This document shows, in pieces, positions 26,578 to 44,493 of a DNA stretch of 64,000 bases (positions are counted from its first letter, which is position 1; each line of letters starts with the position of its first letter). Source of the DNA: Balamuthia mandrillaris (taxonomy: Eukaryota > Discosea > Longamoebia > Balamuthiidae); assembly GCA_031835245.1 (NCBI GenBank), contig JAVKOQ010000167.1, positions 1 to 64,000 of the forward strand. Reading direction: 5' to 3'. Under the pieces are notes generated by a model that saw nothing but the letters and a program-made list of their open reading frames with translations, was not told the origin of the DNA and made no database searches. The translations under genes were made by a program, and so were the position numbers.

Positions 26578-27038
26578 GGGCGTGTATTTATTTTTTTTTT
26601 GTTCTCTCCGCTCCCTGTTCTGAGAGTTTCCTTTGTTTTTTTTTCCTTCTTTTTCTTTTTCTTTATTATTGTTTTATTAATAAACAATTATAAGGGAGAG
26701 TTAATCATCTTATCGGGATACATGTCGTCATGGAGGTCGTACAATTATCGTGACGAGATTGAACAAAATTTGTCGACAAAAACCATGCAATCTGTTAAGA
26801 CCTTTTATGGTATTACCATAAAATGACTCAATTTTTTATGGTAATTTCGTAGCAAACTTTTTAAGGTACGAATGACGTGGTGCATCGCGATTTATGGTAA
26901 ATGAGAATCAAACTTTTTGATTTTCGATTGGTGATTTTAATTTTGTCGACAAAAACTTATCTTCAGATTCCTTTTTATCTTTGCAGTTTGGGGAGAGAGA
27001 GCAAGACCGCGACCAACACCTCCAACCCACCAACCAAA
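26578..27038. promoter_or_regulatory. Bidirectional promoter: RhoGAP gene / PhyH-bicupin gene
   Basis: AT-rich. It holds GTCGACAAAAA at 26772-26782 and again at 26945-26955, the second inside the 14-base palindrome TTTTGTCGACAAAA (26941-26954). TTTTATGGTA recurs at 26803, 26834 and 26890 (last copy one base shorter); the first copy pairs with TTACCATAAAA to form an inverted repeat (26803-26823). TTTGATTTTCGATTGGTG, a CCAAT-box-type element, lies at 26916-26933. The same three elements occur at 60546-60645. Confidence 0.6.
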
Positions 27039-29364
27039 ATGAACAGAAGCCCCAACGGCCGGAAGAGGAATACTCTCTTCACGTTCGCCACCCTGCGTCT
27101 CGCCTTCCTCTTGTTGTTGGCCATCACTCTCTTCCTCTTCTTCCTCACACTCGTCGTTCAGCAGCAACCACCCTCAGCCACAACCCACAACGACGGCGAC
27201 GACCGTAACGCTCCACCCACAGAGCCACCCACGTCGACGGCGACGACGACGACGGTCCTCACCCCTCTCCTCTCCTCCGTCCTCCACCCCTCTCTCCCCC
27301 TCTTCCCCAAAACAGACCCCCAAAAATGGGGTCCTGCCAACCAAGCCCAACGCCGGTTCGAATTCTTTCGCCACGGCGTGCTCGGCCCTTTCTCCCTATC
27401 CCCTCCTCCCTCCTCCTCCTCCTTTTCTTTCCAACCTTCTTTCTTCTCTGCTTCTCGAGCACAGCTCTCTGCTTCTTCTTCTCCTGCTGCTGCCTCTGCT
27501 GCGATGGTTCCCTTTTGGCTGCAGGACAGGCAGCTCTTATCCTTGGCCCTGCACCCGGCGTTGATCAGGCAGGTGAGGGTCCTGCTCGGCAACCACGTTC
27601 TCCTCTATGACGTCTCCCTGGTCAACCTGGACAACGACGGCGAGCATCAAGCAGAGGAGTGGCACGTGGACGAGGTGGCTGCCGCCATGCTGCCGGATCG
27701 ATGCAACCACTCTCTTTCCGTTTTGCTCAACATCCAGGAGAAGGAGAAGGGGAACGAGGGGAAGGAGGAGAACGTTGTCGCCCTGAAAGTGCTCTCGGGG
27801 AGCAATGACAGAAGGGTGCCGGTGAAGGAGGAAGGCCTGCGGGTGAAGGTTATGCCGACGGGTGTTGGCGTAGAAGAGGAAGAGGAGAAGGGGGAGAGCA
27901 ACGTTGTCTCGCTGTCGGCAATACGTGTGGAGGGGTCGACTAAAGTGTTTGAGTATGAGGTGGCCCCTGAGCAGTATCTTTTACTCCATTCTCAGGTTTC
28001 TCCTCTGCTTCTCTGCTTCTCTGCTTCTTTTGTTCTCTCCATATATTCTCTTTATTTTTCTATGTTGTATTCTTATGCTTTTTTTTTTTTGAAAAATGAA
28101 GGTGTGGTATGGCTTTGGCTCAACAACATTAACATCAATGCCACCACCATCACTAAGCACCACCAAAGCCAACGGCAAATACATCATTCTCCGCTATGCC
28201 AAGCCCGAATGCAGCGTTCGTAGCGCTAACCACACTTCATCAATCCAGTACAGCAGTCCTGCTGGACTACCACCAACGCTGCTGGTGAGCGGCACGTTGG
28301 AAGGCTCCACCATTAGAAAGGGCCTCAACAACGTGTGGTTGATCAGACCGTCTTCTCTTGATAACATTCCTCCTTCCTCTCCAACAAAACTTTACAGACC
28401 CAATCTAAGCCTCACTCATCACTACCAAATAGAAATAGAGGATTCGACTTTAGCACAAACTCCCAACAACAAACCTCATCCTCCTATGCAAAAGGCAGCG
28501 TTCTTTCGCTTTCCAACTGGTGAGGCTGAGTTGAAGGAAGGGCAACAGCGAGGAGGCATGTTGGTCTTTCAATTTACGAACCATTCTACTCCCTCCCTTG
28601 ACAAACAGGAGATCCACATGTCCAAGCAACTAACTTTTCGCACGCCTCACATGCCACACTCGCATCTTGATGAGGAGTTGATTTACATCGCTCGCGGCAC
28701 TGTGCGTATTACACGTTTACCTTTTACTCCTTCGCCTTCTTCCACAAATGCTTCATACTCCGGCGATGAAACGAGTTTGTCGCCGTCGCTTCTGCCGCCT
28801 TCTTTGCCAGAAGAGACGTTAGCCTCTGCTGGAGATGTTATTTATCATCCATCCTTTACACCACACACCATTACCGCTCACTCTCAACCAACCAGCGACT
28901 ATGTCTGCATTCGATTCTCTCGCGCATCACGGCAACAGAAAACAGAACAACAACAAAAGAAAGAAGAACAACAACACGGAGCGACATTACCTCCACTCAT
29001 AATTCAACGAAGCGTTTCTTCTGGTCTTCTGGAATCTACCATCATTCCTTCTCCCTCTTTTCCATCACCTTCTTCGCAACAATACGAACAAATAACTGGA
29101 CGACAGTTCCTAAATGGCAAAACCAGCGTGTTATCTCAACTCGAAGGACATACAACCATTTTACTTCCCGGCAAAGGCTACGACCCTCATCACGACGATT
29201 ATGACGTGCTGGTAATAGTGGAGATGGGGGAGGTGAAGGCGATGCCGGAGAGCCGAGTCATGAGACGTGGCGACATGCTGTACGTCCCCGCTGGTCAGCC
29301 TCATGGCCTCAGAAACGTGGGCCAAGTGCCTTCTCGCCACATTGCCTTTGAGTTTCATCCATGA
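27039..29364 (+). CDS. Membrane-anchored PhyH-like dioxygenase domain fused to a bicupin
   Basis: ATG at 27039 is followed by a basic N-terminus and one hydrophobic segment (LRLAFLLLLAITLFLFFLTLVV), so a type II membrane protein or one with a signal anchor. Exon 1 then resembles phytanoyl-CoA dioxygenase-like proteins: LALHPALIRQVRVLLGNHVLL, WHVDE (the His-x-Asp iron motif) and LKVLSGSND. At the place of the usual second iron-binding His the joined exons read SQVWYGFGSTT, with Tyr. Exon 2 (28102-29364) ends in two cupins. The first has HSHLDEELIYIARG and GDVIYHPSFTPH with all metal ligands. The second has HHDDYDVLVIVEMG and GDMLYVPAGQPHG. The substrate is unknown. The PhyH call is weaker than the cupin call. 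Confidence 0.65.
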
Positions 29365-29728
29365 ACTCTTTCTCCGCTCTTCTTTTGGAACGATAGCAAG
29401 CCCACACGCTTTGTGATTTCGTTTGTTGGTTTCGGGCTTACCGGTACGAACAAAGCGAAACCGTTTCGCGCAAGTAGGCCTCGAGGGATCGAAAAAAATT
29501 CGCGTTTTCCCAATCTTATTGTACAATTATCAGAAACGGCAACCGGCTAATTTTATGCATTAGCGATTGGTTCGGCGAATTAGATGCGGCTCTTTAGCAT
29601 TACTCTGATTGGTCACTTTGATTAATGAATTGATACTATATCTAGTATTCTATTATTCAACGGTCCTCTCTTTACTTGTTTTTTTTGTATTGCTTGACTT
29701 TTTTTTTTGTATACAAAAAAGGACAGAG
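29365..29728. promoter_or_regulatory. Promoter region of FG-GAP copy B
   Basis: 364 bases between tandem plus-strand genes. It has GATTGGT at 29564-29570 and again at 29609-29615 (CCAAT-box type), the second followed by CACTTTGATTAATG. No TATA box is clear. It also holds the 3' UTR of the bicupin gene. Confidence 0.45.
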
Positions 29729-32700
29729 ATGACAAACAGATTTTCGGCGGCGGGTTTGCTTGCCGCTCTCGCTCTTCTGCTTGTTGTGGCATTATTGCTG
29801 GCGGGGTTCCCCAGCGGGGTTGATGCCCTTCGGGAACGAAGCGCCCTGCACGAGAGCCTGGCTCCGGCCAGCCTCCGCCCCGGCCGCCTTGGCGAGGACT
29901 GGCACCACGTGCCCCGCCACAAGCCGGGACACTTGCCCAAGTTCGGAGGGCGCAACCAATACCGCCAGCTCAACGACGCCCTTCAGAACGACACCATGAG
30001 CGACCCTTTCCAGAGCAACCACCAGCTCAGCAAGGCCAAGAACTTTGTGGCCGTCAACCGCTTCCGCAAGTGCGTGGATCATGAATGCGGAGAACAGACC
30101 GACGCGGTGGAGGTGATCGTGACGGAGTACAGGAAGTTGGACGGGAACAACGAGTACCGCTTCGAGCTGCCCGGCACAAGTCAGGGTTATGCGGTGGCCA
30201 GTCCCGACTTTTTCGGCTCTTTGCACACCAGCCTTGTTGTATTTTATACCTCTGATACAGGTAACCTGTTTTGTTTACTTGGTTTTCTTTATGGTTCGTT
30301 TGTTTAACATAACAAAAAATTAGGGTGCTCGCGTAACGCATACATGATACTCGACTCTAAGCATGACGAGTTTGCGGCTGGCCAACCCCCGGTAAAGGTC
30401 ACAGGTTGCCTTGGTGGCGTGGTACTAGTTCTTTCTCTCTTTGTGCTTCTCTTTCTGCCCGCTTCTCAGTGGTTCCGATTTCTGAAACAATCTTTTTTCA
30501 GCAAAACGAAGTGGTGAGAGGAGTGGCATGGGGCAACGTCAACCCCACCGCTGCCTATGAGCTGCAAACTGAAGAGCTGTTGGTGGTGACCTTCGTGACG
30601 TCTGGTAGCAACAAGGGGCGATTGACCTACAAGCTCTTCTCTAGAAGCGAGACTACCGATCTCCTCGAGTTGGAAAGCAGCCTGATTGTCAGCAACGTTC
30701 ATGCTTTCAATCCCAACAACAAGCAAGGCGATGGTTTCTCATCCTACTTCTCGGCACATTTCCTGTTAATATCCTTCTAACTTCGTTCTTGGCTTTTTCT
30801 TGGATGAACAGTGGTGGTGGGAGACTTTGATGGAGATGGTTTGGAAGAGTTTGCGTGTTTGTACTTCACCGCGGCGGATGAGGCCACCGTGGACATCATC
30901 TTGGTGGACGAGAACATGCAGCTCTCTGTCGGCTCTTCCTTCACCTTTGATTTTCCTGCTCAAACCTACGGGCAGATGGCAGCAGGCCATCTGTTCTCCT
31001 CCGATTGGGAAGAGTTGGCTTTGTTGTTTGGTGTCAAGACCCAGGTTCGTTTTTCTTTGCTCTCCCTACTCATCGCTTTTCTATGTGGTGCTCTGCTTCC
31101 TCTCTTGCAATCCTCCCTTCTCGCCAGCAACAAAAAAAAAAAAACAATTAACAATGGCTTCACACAACAGGACAGCAATTCCGGGTTCTATCTGCATCAT
31201 CTGAAGGTGGACCCTGAAGAGGGGGAGCTGGAGGTTGGAGCGCCTCCTGTGAAGCTTGATGGCGGAAAGCTCTATCTTAACTATATGGCTATGGACATCG
31301 TTGTTGGCGATTTGAATGGCGATACTCGAGATGAGGTTTGTCATAATGATGTACCTTTGTCTATTCAACTCCACTAACATTCTCCAAATGACATCATTGA
31401 AAGGTTGCATTCACGTATTCTGATGATTCCTTGAATCCCACCAATCCTTTCTCCTGGCAAGTTTTTCTTTGGGCGGCCCAGGTGGAAGCTGCGCAAATTG
31501 TCCCGTTGACTGCTGAACCGCGGTCTGACCTCCGCACCTTAACGGTAAACGACAACTCGGAATTAATGTTCGCTTCGCTGGCCATCGGAAGGTTCAGCCA
31601 ACAGGAACCAATCGAGGCAGAGGGCATGTGCGTTATTCCCTCAGCTCGTTCTTTATTTTTTCTCTCTAACTTTGATTTTGTTTTTGTTTTTTTCCTGAAT
31701 AGCTTCCACGAACACATTGCCGTGATGGGTGTCACGGAAATTGCATTGTTTCGCTGGTATCAAGAGTCTGCTTTAGAGCGAATGACTCTTCAGGGAACTG
31801 TCCGTCGTAGCTCCGGCCAGGAGGCTGATAATGAACAGTACAACAAGGAATTCCTGACGGGAGTGTATTATGCCACAGAGAACGTGCGTTTGGGCAAACC
31901 TCGCCACTGGAAATATCCCAAAGTCCTCAACATTATTGCTTCTCTGAGAAGTTTGCTCTCCTTCTCTCCTCTTCTCTCTCTCTCTCTCTCAATCATTAGT
32001 TAATAGTTTGAGCTTTTCGTTATTGCCTAACAGCCCCACCAAGACATTATGACATTGTGGATGGAGTGGCATACGGAGTCAACGTTAATCCTCCCAACAA
32101 CTTTGGGTACATCGCTGTGAAGACCAGTTTTGAGTCATCGGGAAGCACAGGTTCCCGTTTCAGCGTTGAATACAAGAGGAGCTGGGCTGCTGGCGCTGAG
32201 CTTAATGTACATTTTCTCTCTTTCCCTATTCCTCTCTTATCGTTTTGAGAGGAATATTTTTTCTAATTGGATTCAACACAAAGGTGTATTTGGGCAAAGT
32301 GACGGTGGGGCTGGAAACAACATATGGCCGAAACTTTGAAAACGTTAACACGCAAGAAAGCATAGAAGTATGGAGTGATCTCACGGAGGCGGTGGAGGAT
32401 GATGCGCTGATCAGAACAGAAGTGATGTACGATGTGTGGGAGTATCCCGTGTATTCCTTCAACTTCACCGAAACTGAGCCCACAGACTACATTGTGGTCA
32501 TCTGGCCGGAGCGTCTGCCTGATGGCTCTGAAGATAAACGACTACATGCCCTTGGGTACCTCCTCCTCTCCTATTTCCACCATTTCTCTGTTATGTTAGG
32601 GACCCCTCCTTGTTTCTCACCAAGTTCTGTCATATATACAGGTTCAAGAGCCCGAATTCTTTCGTGAGACCATGGAACGAAGTGAACAACCTCTTCTCTT

Positions 32701-33883
32701 ACTCTGAGAATGCACCTCCCAATCTTGGTGGTCGCACCCTCAAATCTTTCACCAAGAAGTCCTTTGGAGGCACCACCTCCCTCTTCGAGGTCACATGGGA
32801 GGAGATCCAAGAGCAATCTGAGCTGACCCAGACCTCTTTCGGCGTCGGTGCCTCTTTCGGATTGGACATGGTGGTTGAGACGGAGAACGGCGTAGAGGCC
32901 TTTGGCAATAGTGCCAAAACCAAGGGCAAGTGGGGTTTTGACTTGGAGGTCACAGGAGAGTACAAGTCGGAAGATATCCAGGTCAGCAGTATGACCATCA
33001 GGTTCGCATGACTTTCTTCTCTTTGTTCCTTTCTCTAAAGAATGAACAATCTCCTGATGTATCTCAATCACCTTGCAGTGAAAGCACAAGAATTGCCATC
33101 AAGTTAGACAATGCTTCCCCAGAAGGAGGGCTCTATCCCTACGAAATCAAGCCTTACATCTTTTATGACAAAGACCTGGGCTACCTCTGCGTGGACTATG
33201 CTGTGTACCTCCCAACAGGCACCTCCCAAGGCACTGTCTCTTTCTGGGAGAAGATCTACAAGTACGTCATCACCACATTGCCTAAACCTTCCATTCCAAT
33301 TCTCATCTTTCCCTATTTCTGTTGCTCTCTTTTGCTTTTGTTGTGCAGCAAACCAGACCTGACTTGGAACTTGCCCTACCGATGGGATGTGCTGAACAAC
33401 CAACCCTCCGACAACAAGTACTTCACCAAGTCCTTGGCTGTGAGCAACGAGAACCCAGTGGCAGGAGAGAATCTTGTGGTGTTGTTCCACGCTCGTGATT
33501 ACAGTCTCATCCCCGCCAAGAACGTGGTGCTTCGCTTCTTCCAAGGAGACTTCCGCAATCCCGCCAACCAGTTTGGAGAAGACCTGGTCTTGGAGGAAGT
33601 GTGGAAGGAGGGCTTCGAAGGCAGCATCAACGACACATGGAGAGAGATCCAAGAGCCACTGGATCGTTGTCTGTATGCTTGGTTGGATCCGGATGATGAG
33701 ATCCTGGAAGTGCACGAGAATGACAACGTCGGTTACATCATCTTGAATACAGGGTTGTTCAGCCAGAACGAGCTTGTGTTTTGTGGAGATATCATCAAGG
33801 ACACCTTTGGCTTTGAGATCCCTCCAGACAGCTTGACCTCCGCTGCCTCGAAATTGTTGCCTTCTTTCTTGGGCTGGTTCTGA
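29729..33883 (+). CDS. Secreted FG-GAP-repeat protein with CARDB-like C-terminus (copy B)
   Basis: ATG at 29729 begins a clear signal peptide (Leu/Ala-rich core, LLAALALLLVVALLLAG). The mature protein has integrin-alpha/FG-GAP-type calcium loops VVVGDFDGDGLEEFA and IVVGDLNGDTRDE, the LASLAIGRFSQQ-type blades between, and then a Ser/Thr-rich beta region (31990-33005). The C-terminal exons read KPDLTWNLPYRWD...VSNENPVAGENLVVLFHARDY, like bacterial CARDB adhesion-type domains. About 13 exons join in frame and TGA closes at 33881-33883, only 49 bases from the convergent folate gene. FG-GAP plus CARDB is more typical of bacterial surface proteins. A role in adhesion or ligand binding at the cell surface is inferred. 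No transmembrane helix follows the signal peptide. Confidence 0.7.
31975..31990. repeat. Short (TC)n in copy B intron
   Basis: TC run on the sense strand of the copy B intron after KVLNIIASLR. Confidence 0.8.
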
Positions 33884-33931
33884 ACAAAAAATAAAAGGGA
33901 ATCTTTCTTAAAAAATAAATACTTTTGTGCT

Positions 33932-39868
<5,937 letters not shown>

Positions 39869-40417
39869 CCTCCCCTCTCCCCTCTTCTTCCCCGCCTTCC
39901 TCTTTTTGGCTTTTGGCTTCGGCCCTCCTTTTCTGCTGTCCACCAACAAGAAGAGCTTTTCAGCTGCTGCCCCACCAAGGACAAGACTCTCCAACAGCTC
40001 TCCTCTTCTGCCACTTCCTCTTCTCCGATTTTTCTTCTTCGGATCGGATTAATCATTATCGGGGAATTTTATAAATTCTCCTATTAGTCGATCACCTTAA
40101 TATCATCCGATCATCTCAACACGTCAGCCATCTGCTACACGAAGCACCGCAGTGGGATTTTTTTCTTTTTTCTCGCAGCATTCCTCATCGATGGACTTGC
40201 TCTCCCCTTACCTCGTAAGCGCTATCTCCGCCATCATCATCCCAACCAACCCATGGCATGGCACTGGTCCAATGGGGAATGTTGGTCTCTCAACCACGCG
40301 TCTTGTCCACGCAAAAGCCAAGTTAAGACAAAAGTTAAAACAAAAGTGCTAAGCAAAACAGACTCTTTTGTTTCGTACAAGGAGGACGTAAGAGGACGAC
40401 GTCCATTCATTCTTTTG
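39869..40417. promoter_or_regulatory. Upstream region of the folate fusion gene
   Basis: It has ACGTCAGC at 40121-40128, part of the recurring TGAC-type motif, and several GATC/ATCATC stretches near 40050-40115. The frame before ATG 39868 is open for about 60 codons without another ATG, so an upstream leader exon cannot be ruled out. The left-over part is the 3' UTR of the F-box gene. Confidence 0.5.
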
Positions 40418-41339
40418 CTAAAATTCTTTCTTAAAGGGGAAAGCGTGGCTCTCGTCCCAGGCGTCTTTCAGCAGGCCGATGTGATAGAATGCTGCGCGAG
40501 GGTGAAGGTCCCACTCCGGGGTGCGGCCAGGTTGCCGTGTGAGCCAATGCCAACCAGCCATCGGTGGCTGCCTCTTGAACAACTGCAGGAGATCAGGATG
40601 GTCCCAAAAGCTTTCAGGATTGGAGCCCAGCAGCGGATGGGAAGCCTCTGAAAGAGCGGTGATGCTGTTTTGCATCGGCTCGATGCGCGTGGAGCGGCTT
40701 TCGGTGCTGGCACGACAGCCGGCCACCACCACTGGTCCCACGTAGTACGGGCACATGTGATTAGGTTGGGTGTGCCTCGATATTCTCAGCGCATTCATAA
40801 CCTTGCTGATGGTGTCCTTTTCCGGCCGCTTTCCAGTCACCACCAGAGAGACGGCGGTGTGCTTGCTGGATTGGGACTCCCCTAGAATGCCATGAAACTC
40901 TCTGTACACCTAACATAGTGGGTTAGCATTGGGGGAAAAAAAAAACAAAGAGAGGAAAACGTTCTCCGCACCTCTTTTTGATGGCCATCATTCGCGAGGA
41001 ACTCATCCCCATCCACAACGTACATCAACCTCACGTGTTTTTGTTGGCGGGCCACACGGCGGAGCCACCCCCTTGGCTTTGGCACCTTGATCACCCGATA
41101 GCTCACCTTTGTGTGATTGTAGGACAAGGTGTCTGTGAAGGAGTGCACAAAGATGCTGCAGCCTCCACCGGTTGGGCTATCTAGGCAAACAGGTGGTGTT
41201 GGGGATGCAAAGAACTGGCAGTACTTTTGGATGAGAGTCAGAACATGGTCCAGGTTGGTTTGATCCAGGCCAGCAAGAACAAATGTGGTGAGCTTTCCTG
41301 GTCTCTTTTCTTGCCATGTTCTTTTGTTTTGTGGAGCAG

Positions 41340-41392
<53 letters not shown>

Positions 41393-42135
41393 CAGAGAGA
41401 GACAGAGAGACAGAGAGAGAGACAGAGAGACATGAGATAATAGAACGGTAACGCGACGTGAGAGTACGAGCGAATGAGAAAATAACAAGGAGCAGAGAGG
41501 GAAGCGACGTCAAGAAGAGCAGAGAGGGCACAAAGAAAGAGAACGCGAAGAGGTACCGAAACATCTGCAAATGAGTGCGAAACAACTTTTTCATTGAGTT
41601 GTCCGTCATCCTTTCTTCCTCGTCACCAGGAGAAGACGAGTTCTCCTCCGCCGAGAAGAAGCGCCTCAGATCAAAAGGTACGGAAGGGTTCCAATGCGAA
41701 GGCGGGTAAGTCTCTGAGAACCGCTGCAACACATGGCCAGGAGGGCACTCTCCCCAGCGGTTGTTCCACGCTTCCATCGAGTCTCTAAGGGGTATTACTT
41801 TCTTGTTCCCTATTACTTTCTTGTATTCGTTTACTTGTTCGTTTGAGGGGAGAGTTTCCTGTTCGTTCAAACAGACAAAGGCAGTGTTGGTTGGGATTCA
41901 CAAAGCAAGAAAAGAAGAAGCGTACAGGAGTGTAAGGGTGAACACCGGCATTCTCTCCCCAAAAGTCTTCCCCAAAGGTGCGGAGGTAAAGCACCAGCCA
42001 CAAGGACTTGGAGTTGCATGCCTTGTGTAACGCTGAACAGGTGCACATCACCCGTACCAGATCTGGCGGCTCCAAGTGACACAGCACCAGCTCCAACGTG
42101 TTCTCATCCAAGCCGAAGAGGTTGTTGCCTTCCAT
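40418..42135 (-). CDS. F-box protein with C-terminal glycosyltransferase-like domain of uncertain family
   Basis: ATG at 42135. The N-terminus is an F-box (LDENTLELVLCHLEPPDLVRVMCTCSALHKAC...LWLVLYLRTFG), the part that binds SKP1 in SCF ubiquitin ligases. A Trp-rich exon follows (WNNRWGECPPGHVLQRF). The rest is an alpha/beta domain I do not firmly recognise: TTFVLAGLDQTNLDHVLTLI, VRLMYVVDGDEFLAND and YYVGPVVVAGCRAS. The DGDEF motif recalls the metal-binding DxD of fold-A glycosyltransferases, but this is weak. Stop TAG is at 40418. At least four exons; one intron holds a GA/GACA repeat. A ligase that recognises substrates through a sugar-enzyme-like domain is only a guess. Confidence 0.6.
41346..41430. 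repeat. (GA)n and (GAGACA)n array in intron
   Basis: GA run passing into GAGACA-type units, in an F-box gene intron, pyrimidine on the coding strand. Confidence 0.95.
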
Positions 42136-42410
42136 TTGTTTTTTTTTTTCCTTTGCTTGCCCCTCCCTCCTCCTTCCTTTAGTAACTTTCTTTGTGGAGA
42201 CGAGAAAGCAAGAGCAGCTTTTGTTTCTCGGTGGCTGCACTTAACAAGCTTGGGAAATAAAAAAGAGGACCAGAGGGCTACGCAGCAGACGGCTTATAGG
42301 AAAAACAGCGAAGACGATAATAAAGAAAGAAACTACAAAACAAAAAGAAAGGGAGCAAAGCAACGCGGGACAGGTTTGCTGGTTATATGAGTCTGTTCGT
42401 TGTCACCGGT

Positions 42411-43803
42411 TCAATCAATCTCCCAATCCAAACCCCTCCTCTCCAGAACGACCTGCGACGAAGTACGCAGCGCGTCTATGAACTGCCGAAAGGTTTCTTT
42501 AACGTGGTCGCCATTGCGGCAGATGTCGTTGAATGGGAAGGATTCCGCAAGTGAGAGCCATGACTTCATGAGCTTTTGAAGCTGTGGGACCTGCGCTTTC
42601 GCTCCGGTGAGAGCCTCTGTCATGTTCGATGCCCAAAACTTGGAGCGCATATTCAACGAGTAAAAGTAATCCCTGAACTGGGGAGAGGTAACGACAATAC
42701 AGAACGTAAGATAATTGAGAGTAACCACGCAAATGAACGAAACGTGGCACGAGCAAACAACGGAGGCAACACAATGATACCTTAAACACGCCTGGATTGA
42801 GGGGAAGGCTCATGTCAAACAGCCAGGTAGCCGGAATACCAAGGGCATGGGCAAAGACAAGACCATGTAACGACGTAGATACGACATGATGGCAGTGCCA
42901 CAGGGCCTCTATCTGCTGATATGGCTGATTGCGCGTCAACAGAACAGTCACGTTGTTGCGTTCCAACTCTTCTTTGAGCGGAGACTGGTCCAGGTGAGAT
43001 TCGTGAGAGTTATGCGGAAGAAAGCAGTGCGGATGGACGCGGGTGTAGTCTCTCTTGGCTTCCAACAAAAGTGAAGGGAACACGAACGGGACCAGCAAAC
43101 CGGGATCACCAAAGTTGTTCACTGAGCAAGTCACGTTGTTCTGCCGGAGGCGTTGACGCGAAAATGGACCTCTCAAGGCCAGCATCTTAACTTGTTTTAG
43201 TGCCTCCCAGTCAGTATTAGGGATACTAGCATCATGAATCCCTGCAGGGTTGGTTTTGAGCGTTTAGCGTGGGGTTACGAAGAAAAGTATGAAACGGAAA
43301 CAACGAACACGTTGGAAACGAAACAACGAACCAGAACCCCATACCAAGTCTCCTGGTTGAGCAAACTGCAGGACAGATCCCACAGCAAGCAACTTTGGTG
43401 ATACCAGTGTGGATGCGGTCAACAGCAGTTCGGACTGTGGCCGGTTTAGCAAAAAGGACATGAGATCCTTGTTTACTTCGTCTCCTACATTGGTGACGTT
43501 CCACCGCAGCTTTCCGTCCCAGAAATATACAGGAAGAGTTTGCTCACAAGAAGCATGGCTTGTGTAGAGGTGCTCAGGTATTCCGCGCACTGTATCGATG
43601 ATGTCTTCCGTGATGACGGCCGGGCATACTTCTGCGTGGTCCTCCGTTGTGTTGGTTGCTTCTATGTCTGTTGTATTTGTTGTGGTGACCGAGGCTGCTG
43701 TAGTGAGTGGAGGAGGTGATGCACCTCCTTTTGTGACCGCAGCGAAGAGTAGGGTAAGAAAGACACTTCTGCAGCAAAACATCACTAGCTCCAGTGTTTT
43801 CAT
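42411..43803 (-). CDS. Polysaccharide pyruvyl transferase family protein, secretory pathway
   Basis: ATG at 43803 starts a hydrophobic signal or signal anchor (LELVMFCCRSVFLTLLFAAV), then a Thr-rich stem. The catalytic part has the family landmarks: YFWDGKLRWNVTNVGDEVNKDL, LQFAQPGDLVWGSG, LRGPFSRQRL, FGDPGLLVPF and HHVVSTSLHGLVFAHALGIPA near the C-terminal third. A C-terminal helical exon ends at 42411. Family members move pyruvate from PEP onto sugar residues; fungal Pvg1 does this on Golgi N-glycans and bacterial CsaB on cell-wall polymers. The signal anchor points to Golgi glycan decoration. At least four exons. It sits next to the F-box gene with 275 bases between. Confidence 0.8.
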
Positions 43804-44493
43804 CACTTCTTTCAGCGTTCCTCCGCTCCTCCTCCTTCGTCCTTCTCTCGTTCGTCTTCAAGTTTATGTTCTGGCAAAGCAGATGAAGAGTGAAACTTTC
43901 TCGGAGCACAAATCTTTCTCGGAGACTTGATCGAAGAAGCGGAACCTCTTCTCTCAGGACGCGGAGACAACGCTGTTCTTTTCAAGCAGATGCGCACCAA
44001 GCCCCTCTTTGTCTCCGCGTTGCGTACCCCCGAAAGCGAGGAAGCTGGCAAGGTTTGTTTTGAGTAAAGAGGTGAACTGACGCATCTTGTTGCTCCTTTT
44101 TTAGGCCACGAGTTTATGCAGACAGACAGACGGAACACTATGCATTCCTTGTTTTGTTGCTCGTTTTGCTGCCCTTGATGATGATGGTCGTGCTGATGGC
44201 AGAGTCGTGGGTGTGGGTGTGGGTGTGGGTGTGGGTGTGGGTGTGGGTGTGGTGTGGGTGTGGGTGTGGGTGTGGGTGTGGGTTGGTGTGGGTGTGGGTG
44301 TGGGTGTGGGTGTGGGTGTGGGTTGGGTGTGGGTGTGGTGTGGTGTGGGTGTGGGTGTGGGTGTGGTGGTGTGGGTGTGGTGTGGGTGTGGGTGTGGGTG
44401 TGGGTGTGGGTGTGGGTGTGGGTGTGGGTGTGGGTGTGGGTGTGGGTGTGGGTGTGGGTGTGGGTGTGGGTCGTTGCCAACAGCTGATTCTTT
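43804..44493. other. Intergenic region with a long GGGTGT array
   Basis: It lies between COQ7 (stop at 44494) and the start of the pyruvyl transferase gene, both minus strand. 43804-44200 has no clear exon. The array occupies 44205-44470. Confidence 0.6.
44205..44470 (+). repeat. (GGGTGT)n array, about 265 bases
   Basis: Mostly GGGTGT units with irregular GGTGT and GGGTTGT breaks in the first 170 bases, then a pure block from about 44385 to 44470. G-rich on the plus strand. The units are telomere-like in composition but differ from TTAGGG. It begins immediately after the COQ7 stop region, so it may fall in the COQ7 3' UTR as ACACCC. Confidence 0.95.

Noticed and set aside
29729-33883. Integrin alpha chain
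   Set aside because: FG-GAP-like loops are present but no transmembrane helix, no GFFKR motif and a CARDB-like rather than integrin C-terminus.
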